Notes: generated from the letters alone by a model not told the origin. Counted from the first letter of the stretch, positions 48,869 through 59,653 are shown. The stretch: DNA of 64,000 nt from Granulicella sp. L46 (GCF_009765785.1 NZ_LMUT01000012.1:1305239-1369238); one strand, 5' to 3'. Numbers and translations: made by a program.

Positions 48869-50059
48869 ATGAGAATTCTGCACATCGTCGGTTCCATCAA
48901 TCCCGCGGCCGGTGGTCCGACCGAAGCGATTCGAATGATCATTCGTTATCGCCCGCCCGGCTACGAGGCAGAGGTGGCCACCCTGGACAGCCCGGACGCT
49001 CCATTTCTTGGCGAGTTTCCCTTCCAGGTGCATGCCCTCGGCAACAGGAAAAAATCTTGGTACTCCCCCCGGTTGATTCCGTGGCTGATTAAGAATCGTG
49101 ATCGATTTGATGGCATCATCGTGCATGGACTTTGGGAGTTCACGGGACTGGCGGCTCTGCTTGCGGTTGCCGGACACAAGCCTTTCCTGGTCTTCACCCA
49201 CGGCATGCTCGATCCATACTTCAAGCGTCGGTACCCACTCAAGCATGTAAAGAAGTGGATTTACTGGATACTGGCGCAATATTGGATTCTTCGCGCTGCT
49301 TCGCGAGTGATGTTCACCACCGAGCTTGAACGCGATCTCGCCACCAAGACCTTCTGGCTATGGCATTGGAATCCGATGGTCGTCTCCTACGGGGCCGACC
49401 CGCAGATGCCTGACATTGATGAGCTCGTGCCGGCATTTTATGAGCGCTGTCCAGAGCTGAATGTTGAGGATGCCGACCGCAGTTACTTGCTGTTCCTTTC
49501 GCGCATCCACCCCAAAAAGGGATGCGACCTGCTCCTCCAGGCATTTGCAGCCGTTGCCCCGGCTCATCCAGAGCTGCATCTGATCATGGCCGGCCCGGAT
49601 GCGACGGGGATGCGGAAGGATCTACAGCACATCGTCGATGACGCTGGTCTTGCTCATCGCGTCCATTGGCCCGGCATGCTCAAGGGCGACGCGAAGTGGG
49701 GCGCTTTCGCCGTCAGCGACGCCTTCGTTCTTCCCTCACACCAGGAGAACTTCGGAATCGCGGTCGCCGAGGCACTGGCCTGCGGTCGACCTGTTTTGAT
49801 CTCCGATCAGGTCAACATTGCGCCGGAGATCGAAGCCGATGGCTGCGGCATCGTTGAGCACGATACCCTGAAAGGCACCATCCATCTTCTGGAGCGTTGG
49901 CTGGCTCTGGATCCCGAACAGCGTCAGGCGATGCAGCAGCAGGCCAAGATCACCTTTGCCCGGCGTTACGATATGCGGAGGAACAGCGCCCTCATTCTTC
50001 GCATCTTCGAACGCCTCCGGACACAAACGCCCGCCTCTGTCGTTCACGAGGCTAACTGA
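48869..50059 (+). CDS. Glycosyltransferase, GT4 family
   Basis: 396 residues starting MRILHIVGSINPAAGGPTEAI, the usual GT4 opening. The C-terminal domain has YLLFLSRIHPKKGCDLLLQA and HQENFGIAVAEALACGRPVLIS, the E-x7-E region. It carries no membrane segment. It resembles WcaI/WcaL-like enzymes of colanic-acid-type clusters, which fits the WcaF-like acetyltransferase 3 bases downstream. Donor sugar unknown. Confidence 0.9.
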   Translation: MRILHIVGSINPAAGGPTEAIRMIIRYRPPGYEAEVATLDSPDAPFLGEFPFQVHALGNRKKSWYSPRLIPWLIKNRDRFDGIIVHGLWEFTGLAALLAVAGHKPFLVFTHGMLDPYFKRRYPLKHVKKWIYWILAQYWILRAASRVMFTTELERDLATKTFWLWHWNPMVVSYGADPQMPDIDELVPAFYERCPELNVEDADRSYLLFLSRIHPKKGCDLLLQAFAAVAPAHPELHLIMAGPDATGMRKDLQHIVDDAGLAHRVHWPGMLKGDAKWGAFAVSDAFVLPSHQENFGIAVAEALACGRPVLISDQVNIAPEIEADGCGIVEHDTLKGTIHLLERWLALDPEQRQAMQQQAKITFARRYDMRRNSALILRIFERLRTQTPASVVHEAN

Positions 50060-50062
50060 ACT

Positions 50063-50695
50063 ATGGGCCGCCAGGCGCATTACCGTGCCACTGACCACAT
50101 CCCGCCCGAGAGCCATGCGGACGCTTACACGCGACCAGCCTTCAGCGTGGGCAACCGATTTCGGCGTCTGGTCTGGAACATCTGCTGGATACTGCTCTAT
50201 CGCATCTCTCCGCGGCCGTTCCACGCATGGCGTGCCACGCTGTTACGACTCTTCGGCGCCACTCTCGGCAGCGACTGCCATTTCTATCCTGCATCCAGGG
50301 TATGGGCTCCGTGGAACCTTGTTTGTGAGGACCACGTAGCCGCCGCCGATGGCGTAGAAATCTACAATCCTTCGCCCATCCACATTGATACTCACGTGAT
50401 CCTCTCGCAGGACTGCTACATCTGTGGCGCAACCCACGACTATAACCACCCTGACTTCCCATTGATCGCCTATCGCATGCACATCGAAGGCTACGCCTGG
50501 ATCTGCGCGCGCGCCTCAGTCGCGCCGGGCATTCATGTCGGCGAAGGTGCTGTACTCGGCATGGCTGCCGTTGCAACACGCAATCTAAAGCCGTGGACGG
50601 TCTACAGTGGCAATCCTGCAGTCGCCATCCGTGAGAGAACCCGCACCATCCCGCTAGAAGACACGCAAACCGTCCCGGCCGGAGGCGACGCGTGA
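50063..50695 (+). CDS. WcaF-like acetyltransferase (left-handed beta helix)
   Basis: 210 residues. The hexapeptide-repeat part covers the middle and C-terminal half: GATLGSDCHFYPASRVWAP, GVEIYNPSPIHIDTHVILSQ, and ICARASVAPGIHVGEGAVLGM. N-terminal motif FSVGNRFRRLVWNICWILLY is typical of colanic-acid-type WcaF proteins. It would acetylate a sugar of the exopolysaccharide using acetyl-CoA. It begins 3 bases after the previous glycosyltransferase and its stop overlaps the next gene's GTG start, so translation is coupled. Confidence 0.88.
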   Translation: MGRQAHYRATDHIPPESHADAYTRPAFSVGNRFRRLVWNICWILLYRISPRPFHAWRATLLRLFGATLGSDCHFYPASRVWAPWNLVCEDHVAAADGVEIYNPSPIHIDTHVILSQDCYICGATHDYNHPDFPLIAYRMHIEGYAWICARASVAPGIHVGEGAVLGMAAVATRNLKPWTVYSGNPAVAIRERTRTIPLEDTQTVPAGGDA

Positions 50696-51519
50696 TCTCG
50701 GTGCTCATCCTCACGCGCGATGAGGAGCAGGATTTGCCCGGTTGCCTCGATTCCGTCGCCTGGTGTGATGACATTCACATATTGGACTCTGAAAGCACCG
50801 ACGGGACCGTCGAAATTGCGCGCCAGCGAGGCGCTACCGTCACGACCCGGCGCTTTGACACCTATGCGGCTCAACGCAATGCTGGTATGCAGCTACCCTT
50901 TCGCCACGACTGGGTGCTGGTGCTGGATGCCGACGAGCGGCCGACTCCGGAACTGAGCGCTGAAATGCCGCCCGCAGTCGCCACTGCTCCGGCGAGCGTC
51001 TGCGGCTTCCGCATCCGTCGCCGCGACTTCCTGTGGGGCACTTGGCTAAAGCATGCGCAGTTGACCCCCTATTATGTTCGCCTGTTGCGCGTTGGACACG
51101 CGCACTACACCCGTGATGTCAACGAGGTGGTCGAGATCGATGGCGAGATTCTGGAGTTGCATTCGCCTTTCGATCATCTTGCCTTTTCAAAGGGCATCAC
51201 GCACTGGATGGCAAAACACAATAGCTACTCGAGCAAGGAAGCCGAGCTGTTGGCCAGTGGCAAGGCGACGCGCGGAGCGTCCTTGTCACAGGCTATTTTT
51301 GCCAGCAACTTCCATGAGCGCAGGGTCGCACAGAAAGCCATCTTCTACGAGCTTCCTGCAAGGCCAGTGATTAAGTGGTTTTATATGATGTTTGTTCGCG
51401 GCGCGCTGCTCGACGGCTCTGCTGGCGTAATGTACGCAACCCTGCACAGCTTCTACGAGTTTCTGATAGAGGTGAAGCACAAGGAACTGATCCGCCGGCG
51501 CGAAGGCAAGCCACTGTAA
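50692..51519 (+). CDS. Glycosyltransferase, GT2 family (WaaE/KdtX-like)
   Basis: 275 residues from a GTG start that overlaps the acetyltransferase stop (GTGA). Features are MISVLILTRDEEQDLPGCLDS, DIHILDSESTDGTVEIA, RRFDTYAAQRNAGM and the acidic metal motif VLDADER. This is the GT2 subgroup of LPS beta-1,4-glucosyltransferase-like enzymes. The C-terminal part (KWFYMMFVRGALLDG) may associate with the membrane. It ends the + strand operon of the exopolysaccharide locus. Confidence 0.9.
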   Translation: MISVLILTRDEEQDLPGCLDSVAWCDDIHILDSESTDGTVEIARQRGATVTTRRFDTYAAQRNAGMQLPFRHDWVLVLDADERPTPELSAEMPPAVATAPASVCGFRIRRRDFLWGTWLKHAQLTPYYVRLLRVGHAHYTRDVNEVVEIDGEILELHSPFDHLAFSKGITHWMAKHNSYSSKEAELLASGKATRGASLSQAIFASNFHERRVAQKAIFYELPARPVIKWFYMMFVRGALLDGSAGVMYATLHSFYEFLIEVKHKELIRRREGKPL

Positions 51520-51553
51520 GGCGGCAAGCCTCCGTGAGCCGACGGGAAGTCGC

Positions 51554-51934
51554 TTAGCCTCTGAGCTTGGCCAGCAGGTCGGTTGGGTGGACGGGCTTGG
51601 CCAGGATCTCGAACTCATGGCCCTGCGTGCGAGCGCGCTCGAGAAGATCCGCCGTCGCAGCCTGACCGGAGAACAACAGGATCTTGCAGTTCGGTAGACG
51701 AGCTCGCGTCTGGATAGCTGCCTCGATTCCCGTCATCCCTGTCATGATCACGTCGGAGATCAGCATGTCAGGATGGAACGTATCGAGCGCGTCGATCGCC
51801 TTCTCCCCGCTGTAGACGGCGCGAGCCTCGAAGCCCGCCTGGTTCAGGATAATCGCCAGCGTGTTAGCGATCACTTGTTCGTCGTCCGCGACCAATACCC
51901 GGGGCTTCGATTGAGTCGTTGTCTTGTCTGCCAT
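51554..51934 (-). CDS. Single-domain response regulator
   Basis: 126 residues with only a receiver domain. The acidic pair is in VLVADDEQV, the phosphorylated Asp in LISDVIM, the Thr/Ser switch in LLFSGQA and the Lys in AKPVHP. There is no output domain, so it acts by protein contact. The gene is convergent with the GT2 gene and sits within the exopolysaccharide locus, where it may regulate synthesis; no histidine kinase is in the window. Confidence 0.9.
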   Translation of the reverse strand: MADKTTTQSKPRVLVADDEQVIANTLAIILNQAGFEARAVYSGEKAIDALDTFHPDMLISDVIMTGMTGIEAAIQTRARLPNCKILLFSGQAATADLLERARTQGHEFEILAKPVHPTDLLAKLRG

Positions 51935-52178
51935 GAATAATATTCCCTTGAAACTCTTTCTTTAGCTTCGTTACCTAACATTTCCAGCCAGCGAATGGTC
52001 ATCTTCCTGGACGCCACCCGCCGCGTATCATCATACGTGTATCCAGGAGCGAGAGGATGCGCACAGCTGTTCTATCGAGCCTGTTCCTTCGATGCAACCC
52101 GCCTGGTCCGCGCTGCCTGCCGGCGGCAATCTATTCCGATCAAACTTCTCGCACGGTGATACTCTTGCCGTAGCTCGC

Positions 52179-52994
52179 ATGGTCGACCTTCACCATCATC
52201 TGCTACCAGGCCTCGACGACGGGTCTCCCAACCTTGAGACTTCGGTGGCCATGGCGCGCATTGCCGTCGACGATGGCATAACCCACGTAGTCGCCACTCC
52301 CCACGCCAACAACGTATACGCGTTTGACCCCTCCGAGATCGCCAGACGTGTCGACGCCCTGCGCTCTGCCCTCGCCGCCGAGGCGATTCCGCTCAAGATT
52401 TCCTCGGGCTGCGACTTCCACCTCAGCTACGACAACATGCAGGACGCCGTCGCCAACCCCAAGAAATACACGCTAAACGGTGGCGACTACCTTCTTGTCG
52501 AGCTTCCCGACTACGGACTGTCCCCGCACCTTGACGAGGCCTTCTATGAGCTCGGACTGGCCGGCATGCGCCCCATCCTTACGCACCCCGAGCGAAACCC
52601 GACGCTGCAACGAGATCCCAAGCGCCTCGCAGACTGGATGCGTATCGGCTTACTCACCCAGATTACGACCAGCTCGGTGGTCGGCCAGATGGGAAAGCAG
52701 GCCGAGCGAATGGCTCATCGCATGCTCGCCGACCGATGGGTCCACTTCCTCGCCACCGACGCGCACAATACACAGTCGCGCCCACCCCGCATGCGCGCCG
52801 CTCATGACCTGGTCGCAAAAAAATATGGCGCTGCCTACGCCGACCGGCTCTGCACCAGCAACCCCATGGCGGTCTATGAAGGAAAACCCCTTCCCCAGCA
52901 GGACGAACCGCTTCACCTGTATGAGGAGGATGCCAAGCTCACGCGCCGCTGGTGGCAGATTTTCTGGAAGCAGAGAAAAGAAGAGCGCGATTGA
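52179..52994 (+). CDS. CpsB/YwqE-type tyrosine-protein phosphatase (PHP fold)
   Basis: 271 residues from the ATG at 52179 (MVDLHHHLLPGLDDGSP); the open frame begins earlier but homology starts here. Metal-binding histidines and acids are visible: DLHHHLLPGLDDG, VATPHANNVY, ISSGCDFHL, THPERNP and FLATDAHNT. Enzymes of this family dephosphorylate BY-kinases such as the Wzc-type protein at 44260 and so control chain length and export. It lies at the end of the exopolysaccharide locus, divergent from the receiver gene with 244 bases between starts. Confidence 0.92.
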   Translation: MVDLHHHLLPGLDDGSPNLETSVAMARIAVDDGITHVVATPHANNVYAFDPSEIARRVDALRSALAAEAIPLKISSGCDFHLSYDNMQDAVANPKKYTLNGGDYLLVELPDYGLSPHLDEAFYELGLAGMRPILTHPERNPTLQRDPKRLADWMRIGLLTQITTSSVVGQMGKQAERMAHRMLADRWVHFLATDAHNTQSRPPRMRAAHDLVAKKYGAAYADRLCTSNPMAVYEGKPLPQQDEPLHLYEEDAKLTRRWWQIFWKQRKEERD

Positions 52995-53003
52995 AATCGG
53001 CTC

Positions 53004-53765
53004 CTACAGCCCTAGTCCACCGTCCACTGCCACCAGTTGTCCGGTGATGAAGTGGGGTCCCGTCGCGAAGAAAAGCACCGCGGCCGCAACGTCTTCTGCA
53101 CGCCCGTTTCGCTGCATCGGTGTCTTGAGCGCGAACTCCTCGTAAGCGGGGTTGACCTCTCCCATCACGATCATGCCCGGCGCCACGCAGTTCACACTGA
53201 TCTCCGGCGCCCAGGCCTTGGCCATGGTCTGCGAGAGCATATGCAGCGCCGCCTTCGACGTGCAGTAGTGCGCATGCGTCGGCCACGGATGAAGACCGCC
53301 CAGCGAGCCGATATTTACGATCCTGCCACGGGCCGCCTTCAAATGCGTATGAGCTGCCTTCGCCACCAGAAAGGGCCCGCGCGTATTGACCTCAAACATG
53401 GCGTCCCACTCCGCCACGCTGATCTTCTCCAGCGCAACAGTCTCGAAGGCGCCCGCATTGTTTACGAGCACGTCCAGGCCACCCAGGCCTTCGACAGCCG
53501 CAGCTACGGCTTCCGTTACGCTCGATTCCTCACGCAAGTCACAGCGGACGGCCAGCGCTCGGCCACCGGAGGCCTGCAGGTCCGCTACCGTTGAAAGGGC
53601 TTCAGTTTCCGATCCCAGGTAGCTGATCGCGACGTCCGCGCCAGCCTGTGCCAGCGTTAATGCCAGGGCACGGCCGATGCGCTTCGCACCGCCTGTCACG
53701 AACGCACACTTCCCTGCCAGCGGGCGCGCCGTCTGACGCGTCTCCTGCCGGCTCTCTTCGCTCAC
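53004..53765 (-). CDS. Short-chain dehydrogenase/reductase
   Basis: 253 residues. The NAD(P) motif TGGAKRIGRA, NNAGAFE, and the catalytic Ser-Tyr-Lys set in NIGSLGGLHPWPTHAHYCTSKAAL are present, with a C-terminal ITGQLVAVDGGLGL. The TGGAKRIG start resembles pteridine-reductase-like SDRs (FolM type); 3-oxoacyl-ACP reductase is another option. It overlaps the stop of the upstream secreted-protein gene by 4 bases, giving a two-gene unit, and is convergent with the phosphatase gene. Confidence 0.88.
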   Translation of the reverse strand: MSEESRQETRQTARPLAGKCAFVTGGAKRIGRALALTLAQAGADVAISYLGSETEALSTVADLQASGGRALAVRCDLREESSVTEAVAAAVEGLGGLDVLVNNAGAFETVALEKISVAEWDAMFEVNTRGPFLVAKAAHTHLKAARGRIVNIGSLGGLHPWPTHAHYCTSKAALHMLSQTMAKAWAPEISVNCVAPGMIVMGEVNPAYEEFALKTPMQRNGRAEDVAAAVLFFATGPHFITGQLVAVDGGLGL

Positions 53766-54340
53766 TGCGGAGAGCTCGTCTGGGGAGTCTGGGGAGTCTG
53801 AGGAGCAGGCGTGCTTGGCGGCGGAGTCAGCGGCTGATCACCAGCAGGCTTCGCCGGTGGAAGCACGTGATTTGGTGGTTCCTGGACGCCCGGCTTCAAA
53901 TCAGCGGCCTTATCAATATTGTCCTGATACTGAGAAATCTGCTCGCGCGGCCGCATCATCCGTACTTCAAGAATTTTTTCCGGACCCACAACGTGAATGT
54001 TCTGAGCATAGGTCGCGAATCCATTCGCAATCACTTGCACGGATACGTCGCTCCCTACCTCGATGACATCGATGGTCGCCTTACCCTCAGGGTCGGTCTT
54101 GACCTCAAGGTTGCCGTCGTCCCGGCCGTTCATCGTGGCGTGAAAGACCACCGCTGCGTGCGGCATGGGCTTGCCGTCATAACCCTTCACCACGGTTACG
54201 ACAATGTGCGAAAGATCGGGAAGGGGCTTATATTTGCGCCCATGCTCCGGCTGTTGCGCGCCCGTAACCGATACGATCCCTGCAACCATCGCCAGGCCCG
54301 CGGCCCAGCCCAACATTCTGCTTCGGTACAACTGCATCAT
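53762..54340 (-). CDS. Secreted protein with carboxypeptidase-regulatory-like domain
   Basis: 192 residues. A signal peptide (LGWAAGLAMVAGIVSVTGAQQ) is followed by an Ig-like beta domain of the carboxypeptidase-regulatory type: IVVTVVKGYDGKPMPHAAVVF, DGNLEVKTDPEGKATIDVIE and IANGFATYAQNIHV. The C-terminal ~45 residues are Pro/Gln/Thr-rich with a near-repeat PAPQTPQTPQTSSPQ and seem disordered. It is probably periplasmic or surface-located; the function is unknown. The stop overlaps the start of the SDR gene by 4 bases. Confidence 0.7.
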   Translation of the reverse strand: MMQLYRSRMLGWAAGLAMVAGIVSVTGAQQPEHGRKYKPLPDLSHIVVTVVKGYDGKPMPHAAVVFHATMNGRDDGNLEVKTDPEGKATIDVIEVGSDVSVQVIANGFATYAQNIHVVGPEKILEVRMMRPREQISQYQDNIDKAADLKPGVQEPPNHVLPPAKPAGDQPLTPPPSTPAPQTPQTPQTSSPQ

Positions 54341-54444
54341 GGCCTGATTCTATCGCGTGGAGGGGGCTTTTGGCTGCTCAATGAGCTAAACAGACCACCA
54401 CCTGGAAACCTTAGCGGCTTTCACTAAGATTTCACCTTAGCCCA

Positions 54445-54473
54445 TTGACTCTCGCCCCTGAAAAGCATAGATT
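54445..54473 (+). promoter_or_regulatory. Sigma-70-type promoter for groES-groEL
   Basis: TTGACT (54445-54450), a 17-base spacer and TAGATT (54468-54473) form a good -35/-10 pair. The -10 element overlaps the first half of the CIRCE operator, so a bound repressor would block RNA polymerase. Confidence 0.65.
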
Positions 54474-54498
54474 AGCAGTCGGCAGTAGAGAGTGCCAA
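54472..54498 (+). promoter_or_regulatory. CIRCE operator (HrcA site) upstream of groES
   Basis: TTAGCAGTC, nine bases, GAGTGCCAA matches the CIRCE consensus TTAGCACTC-N9-GAGTGCTAA with one mismatch in each arm and the exact spacing. HrcA bound here would repress groESL until heat stress. It lies 103 bases before the groES start. Confidence 0.88.
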
Positions 54499-54600
54499 CA
54501 GGTTCATTTGAGCCGCATTCCGCTCATCCGTGCCTCTCCCCGGCCTCTCATAGGCACCACACAGCAATCTGATCAACAGAAATCAAGGAGAAGCATCAAC

Positions 54601-54900
54601 ATGGCAGCCACTTCATTTACGCCGTTGCACGATCGCATTCTGGTTCGCCGCCTCGAAGAGGGCGAAAGCATCCGTGGCGGCATCATCATCCCCGATTCGG
54701 CCAAGGAAAAGCCGCAGCAGGGCGAAGTCATCTCGGTCGGCAAGGGCAAATCCAACGATGAGGGCAAGGTCTTCCCGCTCGACGTCAAGGCTGGCGACAC
54801 CATCCTCTTCGGCAAGTATTCCGGCAGCGAGATCAAGCTCGACGGCGAAGAGTTCCTCATCATGCGTGAGGAAGAAGTCCTCGGCATCCTCAAGAAGTAA
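54601..54900 (+). CDS. groS: Co-chaperonin GroES (Cpn10)
   Basis: 99 residues starting at ATG 54601 ([20 protein letters not shown]), behind AAGGAGA; the longer open frame upstream runs through the CIRCE operator and is not coding. Conserved parts are [16 protein letters not shown], the mobile loop before it, and [17 protein letters not shown]. It forms the heptameric lid of GroEL. groEL follows 65 bases downstream. Confidence 0.98.
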   Translation: MAATSFTPLHDRILVRRLEEGESIRGGIIIPDSAKEKPQQGEVISVGKGKSNDEGKVFPLDVKAGDTILFGKYSGSEIKLDGEEFLIMREEEVLGILKK

Positions 54901-54965
54901 CGCGCTGCTTATACGCGCTTTTACTGAGAACTAACAACTAAGAACGAACAACCAGGAGCTTTTAA

Positions 54966-56633
<1,668 letters not shown>

Positions 56634-56673
56634 ACAAACAGCAGCGAGATTCTCGCTTCTGCGATCTGGTCAT

Positions 56674-56714
56674 GCAAAAGGCTCCCGGCTGCCGCTGGGG
56701 GCCTTTTGCTTTCT
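56674..56714 (+). terminator. Intrinsic terminator after groEL
   Basis: GCAAAAGGC TCCCGGC pairs with GCTGGGG GCCTTTTGC (56674-56709) around a short loop, followed by TTTCT. It lies 40 bases after the groEL stop. The T/A-rich base of the stem gives it some terminator character in the other direction too. Confidence 0.75.
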
Positions 56715-56889
56715 AGATTTGGGAGCTATCCTCTTGCTGACTCATGAAGCGGCGGTACGAAGCGATCACATCCACCTCTTCCCGCGTAAGGGGAACGTTT
56801 CGCAGATCATCCCCCGCCTGGCACGCTCGAACATAGTCCTCGAAAATTTTTACTTCCCTCATCAACTCCTGCATTCCCATTATCATCAT
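56713..56889 (-). CDS. Small protein of unknown function (57-58 residues)
   Basis: An ORF shorter than usual cut-offs, on the - strand directly behind the groEL terminator. A perfect ribosome site, AGGAGG (56893-56898), stands 3 bases before the first ATG and 6 before the second (56886), which is the likelier start. The protein reads MIMGMQELMREVKIFEDYV then RACQAGDDLRNVPLTREEVD and VIASYRRFMSQQEDSSQI: charged, soluble and two-helical by appearance. I do not recognise it. The strong ribosome site and balanced composition suggest a real gene. Confidence 0.55.
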   Translation of the reverse strand: MMIMGMQELMREVKIFEDYVRACQAGDDLRNVPLTREEVDVIASYRRFMSQQEDSSQI

Positions 56890-57127
56890 TGTCCTCCTGA
56901 TTAGGAGCCTTCTTTTGGAGAGCCGAGCAAAAGGCGAACCGCGTCCTAATAGCGATTCGACGCTTCAAGAATCGCTCAGGATGTCGCCAGAAAATCATCG
57001 AAATGTAAAGAAAAGAGCATCCGCGGAGATACGCATCGAAAGCTCCAGCACTCAAGAGTACAGAAGTGCAGCGCAACAACAGGAAGGGCCCCGGATAGAT
57101 CCGGAGTCTTCGTTTTGTTGCATGCCC

Positions 57128-59563
57128 TTACCGTTCCGGCGAGATCCTTACCGGTGTCCCCGGCAATGGAGGCCCATCGTCTCCGGGCAGGTTTTTCTTG
57201 CGACGCTTCACTGGCGGCGCGGAGCTCGGCCCCTTCTGTTTGCGGCCGTTCTTCTTGCCGTTCGCCGTTTCGATCACTGCACGCATCCAGTAGTTGCCAT
57301 TCTCATCCACTTCAACGCCGTGCGTCTCGCGCTCGAAGCCCGGAAACCGCTTGCCAAACTCTTCCATGGCGATGATCAGCTTGATCACCGGACTCTCCAG
57401 CCCGCCCAGCCGCTCACCCGGCATCGACATCGGAATTCCCGGCGGATACGGCACCAGCATCACTGCCGCGATGCGTCCGGCCATCTCGGCAAAGCGCACC
57501 TTCTCCGTCTCGCCGCGCAACAGCTTCTGATACGTCTGTCCCGGCGTCAAGACCGGATCAAAGTCCTCATCCGCGGCTGCATTTACGAGCCCTGAAAGAT
57601 TTAATTCCTGCATCACGCTGTGCATCTGGTCGCTCAGCTCCTTGAGCGTCACATTGCGATACCGCGCCGGATATTTCATCACCAACTCCGGCAGCGCCTC
57701 TTCAAGCGGAGCCTCGCTGTCGTACAGCCGCTTGAACTCGAACAGGTTTTCGAGCAGTGCACCCCACTTGCCCTTACTGGTGCCGACGGAGAACAATACC
57801 AGTACGGTGTAATCGCCAGTACGCGCAATCTCAACGCGGCGTCCATCGAGAAATTCCGTCAGGATCGCCGCCGGAATGCCCCAGTCGCCAAACACACCCT
57901 GCGCGTTCACACCCGGTGAAAGAATCGTTACCTTGGCTGGGTCGAGCATGCAGTAGTCATCGGCAATATCTTCGTCCTGGTAGCCGTGCCACTCCTCGCC
58001 CGTCTTCAGCGTCCATGCGCTTGATTGGTTGGTCAGCAGGCCGTCAGCGGCCTCTTCGAACAAGTAGGTCTTCCCATCCAGCGGGTCGAACACATACTCC
58101 GGCTGATAAAGCCGGAAGAACCAGCCCTGCTCCGCCTTGCGCAACCGGTGCGCAATCGAGGACATGGCCTTGCGGAAGCTGATCGCATCCTGCAGCGTCT
58201 CGCTCATCAGCGTCGGTCCCGCAGGGTCATCCATCATTGCGGCTGCGACGTCAATGGAGGCAATCAGCGGATAGAACGGCGACGTGCTGCCGTGCATCAT
58301 GAACGCCTCGTTGAACTGGTCGTAGTCCAACTGTGCCCGCGGGCTCAGCTTCACATGCACCATCGACGCCATCGAGAAAGCCGCCAGCATTTTGTGCGTC
58401 GACTGCGTTGAGAAGATTACCGGCCGGTCCGCCATTTCATCTGGCACGCCCATCGCGTAACGTCCGCGATAGATCTCGTGGAACTTCGCATACGCGTACC
58501 AGGCCTCATCGAAATGCACGCGTGGAACGCTCTTTGCCAGCTCTTCCACCACGCGATCCACGTTGTAGCAAAGCCCATCGTACGTCGAGTTCGTCACCAC
58601 CGCATACGTCGGCACCTTCGACCGCGCGCCGGCACTAAACGGGCTCCGCTCAATCAGCGCCTGCACATTCTCCGGGCTGAAGCGCTTAATCGGTACCAGG
58701 CCAATCATGCCATAGCCGTTGCGCGTCGGCTTGAAGTACACCGGCCTCGCTCCCGTCACCGTCAAGGAATGACAAATCGATTTGTGGCAGTTTGCGTCGG
58801 CCAGCACAATGTCATCCTGAGCAATCACGCCATGCCCGACGATCTGGTTTGAAGCCGACGAACCGCCCAGCACATAGAACGTCCAGTCGGCTCCAAAGAT
58901 GCGCGCCGCATTCCGCTCGCTCTCTCCGGGAGGCCCCAGATGATCCAGCCACGATCCCAGCGGCGATGTCGAGATGCCGAGGTCCGAGCGCATAATGTTC
59001 TCGCCGAAAAATTTGTGAAACTCCATCCCCACCGGATGCTTCAGGTACGCCACGCCGCCCATGTGTCCCGGCGCGTCCCACGAATACGCACCCTGCTCGG
59101 TATACTTCTTCAACTCGCGGAAGTACGGCGGTAGCAGCTGCTCGTGGTATCGTTCCACGGCAAAGTCCACGCGGTTGGCGATGAACGCCGGCGTATCGCC
59201 GAACAGGTGAATGTACTCATGCACCTGCTTCACGACCTCGAGCGGCAACTCACTCACCAGCGTCCGGTCAGCGATTAAAAATATAGGAATTTTCTTGTTA
59301 CGTCGTCGGACCGCACGCAGAATCTTCAACGCCGCGCGCTCGTCAAACTGGTTTTCGCCTTCCAGATCCCAGTCCAGCAGAATCGCGCTGTGCGATGGAT
59401 CGGAAGTCACCAGCGATAACCCATCCTCAGGAGTCGAGGTCCTTACAACTTCGTACCCCTCTGCGGCGATAGCTTCGACCAGACGCTCCATGGCGCGGTC
59501 CGAAACTGAATCCGTTCCACCTACTTCACTCGCAATCAACAGAACCCAACGACCTTCGTTCAT
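57128..59563 (-). CDS. Orn/Lys/Arg decarboxylase (PLP-dependent, large inducible type)
   Basis: 811 residues. An N-terminal receiver-like wing domain (~1-130: ILLDWDLEG) is followed by the PLP domain: HMGGVAYLKHPVGMEFHKFFG, RIFGADWTFYVLGGSSASNQI, HFDEAWYAYAKF and the PLP lysine in STQSTHKMLAAFS. A C-terminal domain follows. Length and motifs match biodegradative arginine decarboxylase (AdiA-like), which consumes protons and aids acid survival; lysine or ornithine as substrate cannot be excluded. The C-terminal tail after about residue 780 is Lys/Pro-rich. No antiporter gene is adjacent. 56890-57127 before it holds no gene that I can support. Confidence 0.9.
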   Translation of the reverse strand: MNEGRWVLLIASEVGGTDSVSDRAMERLVEAIAAEGYEVVRTSTPEDGLSLVTSDPSHSAILLDWDLEGENQFDERAALKILRAVRRRNKKIPIFLIADRTLVSELPLEVVKQVHEYIHLFGDTPAFIANRVDFAVERYHEQLLPPYFRELKKYTEQGAYSWDAPGHMGGVAYLKHPVGMEFHKFFGENIMRSDLGISTSPLGSWLDHLGPPGESERNAARIFGADWTFYVLGGSSASNQIVGHGVIAQDDIVLADANCHKSICHSLTVTGARPVYFKPTRNGYGMIGLVPIKRFSPENVQALIERSPFSAGARSKVPTYAVVTNSTYDGLCYNVDRVVEELAKSVPRVHFDEAWYAYAKFHEIYRGRYAMGVPDEMADRPVIFSTQSTHKMLAAFSMASMVHVKLSPRAQLDYDQFNEAFMMHGSTSPFYPLIASIDVAAAMMDDPAGPTLMSETLQDAISFRKAMSSIAHRLRKAEQGWFFRLYQPEYVFDPLDGKTYLFEEAADGLLTNQSSAWTLKTGEEWHGYQDEDIADDYCMLDPAKVTILSPGVNAQGVFGDWGIPAAILTEFLDGRRVEIARTGDYTVLVLFSVGTSKGKWGALLENLFEFKRLYDSEAPLEEALPELVMKYPARYRNVTLKELSDQMHSVMQELNLSGLVNAAADEDFDPVLTPGQTYQKLLRGETEKVRFAEMAGRIAAVMLVPYPPGIPMSMPGERLGGLESPVIKLIIAMEEFGKRFPGFERETHGVEVDENGNYWMRAVIETANGKKNGRKQKGPSSAPPVKRRKKNLPGDDGPPLPGTPVRISPER

Positions 59564-59653
59564 ACACCTCTCGTTCCTGCTCCATGGTACAGGCTTCGCA
59601 TGAAGGAATCACGACTCCGGACGACGGAATCACGACTCCCGCTGGAATGCCCG

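Noticed and set aside
57085-57120. Hairpin CCGGAT-AG-ATCCGG as a terminator near the decarboxylase gene
   Set aside because: The stem is short and no T run follows on the - strand, so it is not supported as a terminator.
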